The position numbers and the translations under genes are program-made. Source: Chloroflexota bacterium (GTDB lineage: Bacteria > Chloroflexota > Anaerolineae > Thermoflexales > Thermoflexaceae). From it: a stretch of 8,030 bases of DNA. Every line of letters begins with the position of its first letter. Position 1 is the first letter of the stretch. Under the pieces are notes generated by a model that saw only the letters and a program-made list of their open reading frames with translations, made no database searches and had not been told where the DNA came from. The stretch is taken from assembly GCA_030550075.1 (NCBI GenBank), contig JAUQQB010000118.1:1-8030 (forward strand). Direction: 5' to 3'. Of this stretch, positions 1 through 5,388 are shown piece after piece.

Positions 1-201
1 GGGTGAGAGCCGGCGTGTTGCGCACCGGAGGTGAGTGCGCCTCCCCTTTCGGGTCAGTCGTTACGGGGTCAATCCTTCGCTTTCGCTCCGGACGACTTCC
101 CTCGGGGTTACCCACTGCGGTCCCGCTACCGCAGGAGGGCTTCCCCGATATGAGCCGGCTTTCATTCCCCCCTCGCGAGGGGACGGGGCAAGTTTCCACT
201 T
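1..201 (-). ncRNA. Second group I intron at 23S site L1951 (5' part only)
   Basis: After GGGT (205-202, ending at the U1951 equivalent) the rRNA stops and a group I 5' half begins. Seen on the minus strand: P1 is GGGU/AAGU-GGAA-ACUU/GCCC, with the U-G pair at the splice site (GCCC at 186-189, ACUU at 190-193). P2 is CCCCU-CGCG-AGGGG (169-182). P3 is AGCCGGC (154-160) with GCCGGCU (8-14). P4 is CGGGG (143-147) with CCCCG (103-107). P5 is GCCC (137-140) with GGGU (110-113), carrying P5a UGCGGU/ACCGCA (128-133, 116-121). A P6-like pairing is AGUCGU (92-97) with ACGACU (56-61). ACUU of the guide also pairs with AAGU, the expected first bases of the next exon, giving P10. The S strand, P8, P9 and any ORF lie beyond the window. 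P7 cannot be fixed without them. Introns at L1951 are known from Coxiella burnetii 23S. Confidence 0.85.
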
Positions 202-221
202 ACCCGACAAGGAATTTCGCT
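202..221 (-). rRNA. 20-nt 23S micro-exon between two group I introns
   Basis: The minus strand from 221 to 202 reads AGCGAAATTCCTTGTCGGGT, which is identical to E. coli 23S positions 1932-1951. Sequence on both sides is not rRNA. Upstream is the tail of the first intron, ending in G (222). Downstream the expected TTCCGACCTGC-like sequence is absent and a new group I P1 stem begins. To restore 23S, both introns must be removed and this 20-mer joined on both sides. The exon supplies the 3' splice partner for intron 1 (AGCG) and the 5' splice partner for intron 2 (GGGU). Confidence 0.92.
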
Positions 222-262
222 CACCGTGTTCCGCGACTTTCGCCACGGGGTGGACCATCTCT

Positions 263-712
263 TCATCCGGCCAAGAGCTCCTGGCGGATCTGTTCCAGGG
301 CAGGGCGGTTAGCGGAGTTCATCTGCGCGGCGATCTCAATGATCTCCAGCAGCCCCTCTCGGGTCCGGTGCCGTCCCTTCTTCATCAGGAGAACGATTTT
401 TCGGAACCGACGCATCTCGATGTTCTTCCGAGTTTTCAGAGGATGCTGCAGGAAGAAGTCACAGATGCGCTCCAGGCACTCCAGCCGCCGCACCCGATAA
501 GCGTAGCGATCTTCATGGTTAGGGCGAACCACGCCGCAGCGGAAGAACCGTTTGAGGGCGTAGAGTACCTGGATATCGCGACGGTGTTGGACGACCACGA
601 ATTCAGGCAGCACCTGATAGCCAATGGCCATGGAGGGGTGACGCTGGATCGAAACGTGAAAACAGCCTTCGCCGTCCACGAATCCCACCACCCAATCTGG
701 AGACAGCTTCAT
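263..712 (-). CDS. Intron-encoded LAGLIDADG homing endonuclease
   Basis: This 149-residue protein has one LAGLIDADG motif near the N terminus (WVVGFVDGEGCF, residues 7-18). E15 is at the metal-binding acidic position. Enzymes of this size with a single motif (I-CreI type, about 160 residues) act as homodimers. They cut the intronless allele so that the intron is copied in by repair. The basic C-terminal half (RVRRLECL, RKNIEMRRFRKIVLLMKKGRHRTREG) fits DNA binding or dimer helices. The ATG at 710-712 has a perfect AGGAGG (719-724) 6 nt upstream. The stop TGA (263-265) lies inside the distal P8 strand, so ORF and ribozyme overlap at both edges. The likely target is the joined exon sequence around CTAAGGT/AGCGAAAT, in the most conserved part of 23S near helix 69. 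It might also act as a maturase, but nothing in the sequence shows this. No frameshift or stop interrupts it. Confidence 0.93.
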   Translation of the reverse strand: MKLSPDWVVGFVDGEGCFHVSIQRHPSMAIGYQVLPEFVVVQHRRDIQVLYALKRFFRCGVVRPNHEDRYAYRVRRLECLERICDFFLQHPLKTRKNIEMRRFRKIVLLMKKGRHRTREGLLEIIEIAAQMNSANRPALEQIRQELLAG

Positions 713-718
713 CCGGAG

Positions 719-724
719 CCTCCT
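719..724 (-). promoter_or_regulatory. Shine-Dalgarno of the homing endonuclease inside a P8-competing hairpin
   Basis: AGGAGG lies 6 nt before the ATG at 712. It sits in the 10-nt loop (717-726) of a possible 7-bp hairpin, CAUCCGG (727-733) with CCGGAUG (710-716), whose 3' strand contains the start codon. The same 5' strand is needed for P8 with 264-270. The two pairings exclude each other. Confidence 0.6.
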
Positions 725-921
725 GACCGGATGCCCGGCGTATGGCCTCTGAGGATCCTCCCGACAGGGAGGCCGGGAGTTTCCTGCGGATTGCCCAATC
801 CCTCGCCATTTTTACGCCGGCGTTGAGCCGGAGACGTAGGGAGGGCTCTCAGGGCTTCCCCGCATATAGCCAGGTATTGCCCCGCCGGTTGCCCGGCGGG
901 CAGGCAGCGCCTTTCCGGCGA

Positions 922-967
<46 letters not shown>

Positions 968-996
968 GTTCAGGGCTACACCGGCCGAAGCCGGGT

Positions 997-1034
<38 letters not shown>

Positions 1035-1789
1035 GGCCCCTATACTTCCCCTTACGGGTTAGCAGAGACCTGTGGTTTAGGTAACCAGTCGCCAGGGCCT
1101 GTTCACTGCGGCCTCCTCGGGCTCGGCCCGAAGGCCTCACCCTACGCGAGGCACCCCTTCTCCCGAAGTTACGGGGTCAGTTTGCCGAGTTCCCTGAGGA
1201 GGGTTCTCCCGTCCGCCTTGGCGCGCTTACGCCAGCCTACCGGTGTCGGTTTGCGGTACGGGCACCCGGGCTTCAACGCTTAGAGGCTTTTCTCGGCAGT
1301 GTGGGCTCGACCACTTCCGCCGGGTTTCCCCGGCTCGCCATCATCCCTCAGGCTCCGGCGGCGGATTTGCCTACCGCCTTCATCGCCCTAAGGACTTGGC
1401 ACCGGCACAGCCAGCGGCCGGCTGGCCTACCCTCCTGCGTCCCCCCTTCGCTCCACCCGGGTGGGGCCGGAATATTAACCGGCTGTCCATCGGCTACGCC
1501 TTTCGGCCTCGCCTTAGGTCCCGCCTAACCCGACGCGGATCGACCTTGCGTCGGAAACCTTAGGCCTTCGGCGGACGCGGTTCTCACGCGTCTTCCGCTA
1601 CTCGTGCCGGCATTCTCACTTCCGCACGCTCCACGCGTCCTCACGGTCGCGCTTCAACGCGTGCGGAACGCTCCCCTACCGCTCCCGCGCCTCATCGACG
1701 CGAGAACCCGCTGCTTCGGCGCCGGGCTTGAGCCCCGTTACATTTTCGGCGCAGGGCCGCTCGACCAGTGAGCTGTTACGCACTCTTTA

Positions 1790-1825
<36 letters not shown>

Positions 1826-2397
1826 ATAGCAGCCCCACATCCTTTCCCACTGAGCCCGAACTTGGGGGCCTTAGCAGGCGGTCCGGGTTGTTTCCCTCTC
1901 GACCATGGAGATTATCCCCCACGGTCCGACTCCCACGCTGCACGTGACGGCATTCGGAGTTTGACAGGGTTCGGTAGCATAACGCCCCTAGCCCTACCAG
2001 TGCTCTACCTCCGCCACGGACCGCGTGAGGCTAGCCCTAAAGCTATTTCGGGGAGAACGAGCTATCTCCGGGTTCGATTGGCATATCACCCCTACCCACA
2101 GCTCATCCCACACCTTTGCACTGGTGATGGGTTCGGGCCTCCACGGGGGATTAGCCCCGCTTCACCCTGGCCATGGGTAGCTCACCCGGTTTCGCGTCTA
2201 CTCCCGGCGACAAGACGCCCTGTTCGGACTCGCTTTCGCTCCGGCTCCGGGTGTGACCCCCTTAGCCTTCGCCACCGAGAGTAACTCGCCGGCTCATTCT
2301 CCAAAAGGCACGCCCTCAGGCATTGCCCCCGAAGGGGCCATAGCCCTCGGACCGCTTGTAGGCATGCGGTTTCAGGTTCTATTTCACTCCCCTCACC

Positions 2398-2431
<34 letters not shown>

Positions 2432-3042
2432 GCGCTATCGGTCGCCAAGGGTATTTAGCCTTGGAGGGTGGTCCCCCCTGCTTCCCACGACCTTCCACGT
2501 GGGCCGTGGTACTCGGGATCCCATCCCCGGGAGGCCTTCGACCTTTCGCCTACGGGGCTATCACCCTCTATGGCGGGCCTTTCCAGACCGCTTCGGCTAG
2601 GCCAAGGCTTGGTAACTCCCTGAGACGTCCGAGGCCGCCTCCGGATGGGTCCCACGACCCCCACAGGGCAACGCCCTCGGGCTTTGGCACCCTGTGGGTT
2701 TAGGCTCTTCCCCGTTCGCTCGCCACTACTAGGGGAATCTCGGTTGATTTCTTTTCCTGGGGGTACTAAGATGTTTCAGTTCCCCCCGTGCCCCTCCGTG
2801 GCCTATGGATTCAGCCACGGATGCCTGGGGTTCACCCCAGGCAGGTTTCCCCATTCGGGCACCCCCGGGTCATAGCGCCCGCACACGGCTCCCCGAGGCT
2901 TTTCGCAGTGTGCCGCGCCCTTCATCGGCCCTTGGCGCCGAGGCATCCACCGCATGCCCTTACTCGCTTACACGTGACGCGGAGAACCCGTTTCCCGAGC
3001 TGCCCGCGTTGCTTTCCGACCTCGTCTCACGCTCTGTTCGGT

Positions 3043-3053
3043 TGTTAAGGTGC
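3043..3053 (-). promoter_or_regulatory. Possible boxA-like antitermination element in the 23S leader
   Basis: The minus strand reads GCACCTTAACA, which resembles the rrn boxA core GCTCTTTAACA with two mismatches. It sits about 70 nt upstream of the 23S 5' end, where leader boxA sites occur. No boxB/boxC was identified, so this is a weak call. Confidence 0.3.
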
Positions 3054-3125
3054 ACCCCGGGCTTGCACCCGGTTCCCCTTGACGAGCCGTCCAGGATCGA
3101 TGATCGATACTCACCGCTCCGGCCC

Positions 3126-3145
3126 GCCAGCGGATGGCCGCTGGC
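3126..3145 (-). other. Hairpin in the tRNA-Ala/23S spacer
   Basis: GCCAGCGG and CCGCTGGC form an 8-bp stem with a 4-nt loop. A second short stem (GCCCG/CGGGC, 3165-3178) lies beside it. Both fall in the 266-nt spacer transcribed ahead of 23S and would fold in the precursor. A role in RNase III processing is possible, but the matching sequence after the 23S 3' end is outside the window. Confidence 0.4.
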
Positions 3146-3204
3146 TCCCGCCTCCGGACTCCCCGCCCGGCTTCGGGCGTCAGCCTCCATCCTGCGGGCT
3201 TCTC

Positions 3205-3233
3205 ATTATAACGGGGTCTTCTCTCGCTGTCAA
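3205..3233 (-). promoter_or_regulatory. Consensus sigma70-type promoter P2 for 23S
   Basis: The minus strand has TTGACA (3228-3233), a 17-bp spacer and TATAAT (3205-3210), perfect in both hexamers and in spacing. Transcription would begin near 3198, downstream of tRNA-Ala and about 225 nt before the 23S 5' end. It could therefore make 23S without the tRNAs. Activity is inferred from sequence only. Confidence 0.8.
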
Positions 3234-3239
3234 GGTTGA

Positions 3240-3315
3240 TGGTGGAGATGACGGGACTCGAACCCGTGACCTCCTCCGTGCAAAGGAGGCGCTCTCCCAT
3301 CTGAGCTACATCCCC
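3240..3315 (-). tRNA. tRNA-Ala (anticodon UGC)
   Basis: A complete cloverleaf is visible. The acceptor GGGGATG pairs with CATCTCC (one G-U). The D-arm contains AGCTCAGATGGGAGAGC. The anticodon stem CCTCC/GGAGG encloses TTTGCAC with anticodon TGC. The T-arm is ACGGGTTCGAGTCCCGT. The discriminator is A, and the 3' CCA is encoded (3240-3242). It follows tRNA-Ile by 7 nt, the classic rRNA-spacer pair, and precedes 23S. It would be transcribed from the promoter at 3419-3446. Confidence 0.97.
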
Positions 3316-3322
3316 ACCCCAG

Positions 3323-3396
3323 TGGGCCTGCCTGGACTCGAACCAGGGACCCCTCCCTTATCAGGGGAGTGCTCTGACCGCCTGAGCTACAGGCCC
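3323..3396 (-). tRNA. tRNA-Ile (anticodon GAU)
   Basis: The cloverleaf has acceptor GGGCCTG/CAGGCCC, D-arm AGCTCAGGCGGTCAGAGC, anticodon stem CTCCC/GGGAG around CTGATAA (anticodon GAT) and T-arm CCTGGTTCGAGTCCAGG. The discriminator is A. The CCA end is not encoded, unlike the neighbouring tRNA-Ala, so it needs CCA addition. It is the first gene of the tRNA-Ile/tRNA-Ala/23S unit, with no 16S before it. Confidence 0.97.
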
Positions 3397-3418
3397 ATCA
3401 TCCCACTGCGCTTTTGAT

Positions 3419-3446
3419 TTTATACGGCAGGCGCCATCCCTGTCAA
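3419..3446 (-). promoter_or_regulatory. sigma70-type promoter P1 of the tRNA-Ile/tRNA-Ala/23S unit
   Basis: The minus strand shows TTGACA (3441-3446), a 16-bp spacer and TATAAA (3419-3424). The predicted start is near 3412, leaving only 16-20 nt before tRNA-Ile. The short leader leaves no room for a 16S gene in this transcript. Confidence 0.8.
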
Positions 3447-3453
3447 GATCCCT

Positions 3454-3474
3454 GCCCTGGCCTGCAGGGCTTTT
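3454..3474 (+). terminator. Short hairpin with T-run, possible weak terminator
   Basis: GCCCTG-GCCTG-CAGGGC followed by TTTT on the plus strand resembles a small intrinsic terminator. It lies just upstream of the -35 box of the minus-strand promoter, and no plus-strand gene ends here, so it may only block antisense reading or be chance. Confidence 0.25.
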
Positions 3475-3889
3475 CCACCATCATACCGTTCGGGTCAAGC
3501 GGATGGCCCCACCCTCTGGATCCACCCTCCCCATGGGAACGTTCAGATGATTAAAAGGCCAAGCCCGGCTTGTTGCACGCTCCGAATGGTTTGAGGAACG
3601 AATCCATCCCCGCTCCCCCACAGCCCTCCGGGCTATGAGAGGGCGGAAGCTGAGGCCTGCGCATGGGCTGCCCGGTTACGATCGTGGCGAGGCCCGCTCG
3701 GGCTCAGCGTTCGCCCCTTCCCCCTCCCCACGCCACTTCGCGGCGTAGAGAGGGGAAATCAAGCTCATGGTTTGCAACAGAGCATCATTGGCCTTGATCC
3801 AGGAGGAGATAGAGGGGAGGAGGTTCACGGCGTAACCTCCCAGAAAGCGAACTGTGAGACAATTTATAGGGAGAGATGGATTCGGCTCG
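3475..3889. other. Intergenic region between the rRNA promoter and rsmA
   Basis: These roughly 415 nt separate divergent transcription units. No convincing gene is seen. Short reading frames on both strands lack ribosome-binding sites and family features. A small hairpin with stem ACGCC/GGCGT occurs near 3730-3746. The rsmA promoter should lie here, but no good -35/-10 pair was found. An AT-rich AATTTATAGG at 3861-3870 is a possible -10 area without a matching -35. Confidence 0.5.
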
Positions 3890-4795
3890 ATGCGCTGGAC
3901 CTCATCCACGGGAGCGGGCAGGTTGCCATTGAGCGATCAGTCACATGTTCAGACGCTGCCGCCGATCCCCTGGCCTGAATATCTGAAGGCCCATGGCATT
4001 CGGCCTCGCAAAGGGTTAGGGCAACATTTCCTGATCGACGAGCGGATCCTGGCGCGGATCGCGGAGGCGACCGGACTGGAACCCGGGGAATGGGCCCTGG
4101 AGATCGGAGCGGGCCCCGGCACCCTCACCCGTCATCTGGCTCTGCACGCGGATCACGTGGTGGCGGTGGAGATCGACGAACAGTTCCTGCCCCTGCTTCA
4201 GGAGGTCCTGGCCCCTTTCCCCAATGTCACCCTCATCCCCGGAGACATCCTGGCCCTCGATCCCGCCGCCCTGGTTCAGGGCCACCCTTACCGGGTGGTC
4301 GGCAATATCCCCTATTACATCACCTCAGCGATCCTTCGTCATCTGATGGAAGCCCCCCTCAAGCCCCGCCGGATGGTCCTCACGGTTCAGCTGGAGGTCG
4401 CCCGGCGGATCACCGCCAGGCCAGGGGAGATGAGCCTGCTAACGGTGAGCGTGCAGGTCTATGGGCGCCCGCAGATAGTGGACCGGATCAAGGCCGGCGC
4501 CTTCTGGCCTCGGCCGGAGGTTGACTCCGCTGTGGTGGTGATCGAGCCCTATGAGCGGCCAGCGGTGGACCTGGGGGATCCAGACTGGTTCTTCAAGGTG
4601 GTGCGGGCGGGGTTCGGTCAGCGGCGCAAGCAGCTGCATAACGCCCTGAGCCACGGCCTGGGAATCCCCGACACCCTCGTTCGGGCCGCACTGACAGAGG
4701 CCGGGATCAATCCAGCCCGACGGGCCGAAACCCTCTCGCTGGAGGAATGGGCCTCGCTCAGCGCGGCCCTTCGTTCCCGAAGGGTCGGACAATAA
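3890..4795 (+). CDS. rsmA: 16S rRNA (adenine(1518)-N6/adenine(1519)-N6)-dimethyltransferase RsmA (KsgA)
   Basis: This enzyme dimethylates two adjacent adenines in the helix 45 loop of 16S rRNA, using S-adenosylmethionine, during late 30S maturation. From the ATG at 3890 it has 301 residues; the family usually has about 260-300. Motifs: RPRKGLGQHFL (39-48) is the family's N-terminal signature. EIGAGPGTLT (71-80) is the SAM-binding glycine loop. AVEID (92-96) provides the acidic ribose-binding residue. NIPYYI (139-144) is the catalytic N-I/L-P-Y motif. FWPRPEVDSAVV (205-216) and RAGFGQRRKQL (239-249) are typical of the C-terminal half. The start is uncertain: the frame is open back to a GTG at 3854, and TTG at 3929 would give a more typical 288 residues. 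None of the candidates has a strong ribosome-binding site. It is transcribed divergently from the tRNA/23S unit. A repeat element begins 2 nt after the stop. Confidence 0.95.
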   Translation: MRWTSSTGAGRLPLSDQSHVQTLPPIPWPEYLKAHGIRPRKGLGQHFLIDERILARIAEATGLEPGEWALEIGAGPGTLTRHLALHADHVVAVEIDEQFLPLLQEVLAPFPNVTLIPGDILALDPAALVQGHPYRVVGNIPYYITSAILRHLMEAPLKPRRMVLTVQLEVARRITARPGEMSLLTVSVQVYGRPQIVDRIKAGAFWPRPEVDSAVVVIEPYERPAVDLGDPDWFFKVVRAGFGQRRKQLHNALSHGLGIPDTLVRAALTEAGINPARRAETLSLEEWASLSAALRSRRVGQ

Positions 4796-4796
4796 C

Positions 4797-4869
4797 AGGA
4801 GTTACGCGGTTGACCTTCTTCCCCGGGTTTTGGGGCCGGTGGGGCCTTCAGCGCCCGCCGGCCCAAAAA
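4797..4869 (+). repeat. Degenerate or partial copy of a TIR repeat element, with long hairpin
   Basis: AGGAGTTACGCGGTT (4797-4811) begins 2 nt after the rsmA stop codon and matches the left end of the element at 7911-7999 with one change. The similarity continues through TTCCCC, TTTGGGG and TGGGGCC. A matching right inverted repeat was not found. Instead the sequence forms a long hairpin, TTTTGGG.CCGG.GGG with CCC.CCGG.CCCAAAA (4828-4868). No T-run follows the stem on either strand, so it is not a canonical terminator, though it may still affect the 3' end of rsmA mRNA. Confidence 0.65.
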
Positions 4870-4896
4870 TAAACAGGGAGGGATGAATGCTATCTT

Positions 4897-4938
4897 TTCG
4901 CGGGGCGCAGGCCGCCGAAGGTAGCCTGCGCCCGCGAA
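4897..4938. repeat. GC-rich inverted repeat between convergent genes
   Basis: TTCGC.GGGCGCAGGC pairs with GCCTGCGCCCGCGAA, about 16 bp with a single bulged G and an 11-nt loop. It lies between rsmA and the end of the minus-strand unit. No T-run follows on either strand. It may be a transcript-end structure or part of a dispersed palindrome. Confidence 0.5.
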
Positions 4939-4962
4939 GGTTCCCCGAAGAAACCAGCATCA

Positions 4963-5198
4963 CTACCGAACGGGATGATCCTGCGGGCGCCACACGTCCA
5001 GGTAGTTTTCCCAATCCAGATGGCCATAATATCCGAACCAGCCGAGTGCGGTGTCGATCCTCTCGAGGATCCAGCAGGGCGAGCCCCCAGAAGCCGGGAT
5101 CGCCCACAGGGAAGCTCGATCCCAGCGATCGAGCCGGGTGAACACGATCTATACATCAGGATCAGCAGGGTCCCGAGGATCCGTTTCCTGTTTGCCAT
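4963..5198 (-). pseudogene. Probable frameshifted small membrane-anchored protein gene
   Basis: An ATG at 5198 with a plausible ribosome-binding site (GAGGG, 5 nt spacing) starts MANRKRILGTLLILMY, a basic and hydrophobic N terminus like an anchor or signal. That frame then loses its protein-like character. A second frame, open from a GTG at 5145 to a TAG at 4963, reads FTRLDRWDRASLW, then WILERIDTALGWFGYYGHLDW and ENYLDVW, which has the aromatic-rich composition of a real protein. An in-frame TAG sits just before the GTG, and joining the parts needs a one-base shift near 5146-5155. It is therefore best read as a broken gene of about 78 codons, or a sequencing error in an intact one. Function is unknown. 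It follows the lipoprotein gene on the same strand after 190 nt. Confidence 0.4.
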
Positions 5199-5388
5199 CT
5201 TTACCCTCTGAAGACGCTTCGTGGAGCCCCGCATATAGGATGAGCTGCTGCGCTCCTCGTTTCGGTCAGCGAAGCGCTCGTTGTCGAAGGAGACGGGAGC
5301 CTTGCCCTGAAAATCCGCAAACCCATCGCGAGGGGTTTTGTCCCGTCCCGGCAACCATCGCTTCCAGGTGTTTTTCGCGCCGCGAGAC

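Noticed and set aside
35..826. 263-residue open frame on the plus strand
   Set aside because: It runs antisense through both introns and the endonuclease gene. The minus strand carries the group I fold and the LAGLIDADG protein, and the plus-strand translation resembles nothing known.
3676..3909. 77-residue minus-strand frame upstream of rsmA
   Set aside because: It overlaps the rsmA 5' region, has no clear ribosome-binding site and shows no recognisable domain.
4828..4868. Hairpin after rsmA as an intrinsic terminator
   Set aside because: The stem is strong, but the T-run is on the 5' side and an A-run follows on the 3' side, so neither strand has the stem-plus-T-run layout.
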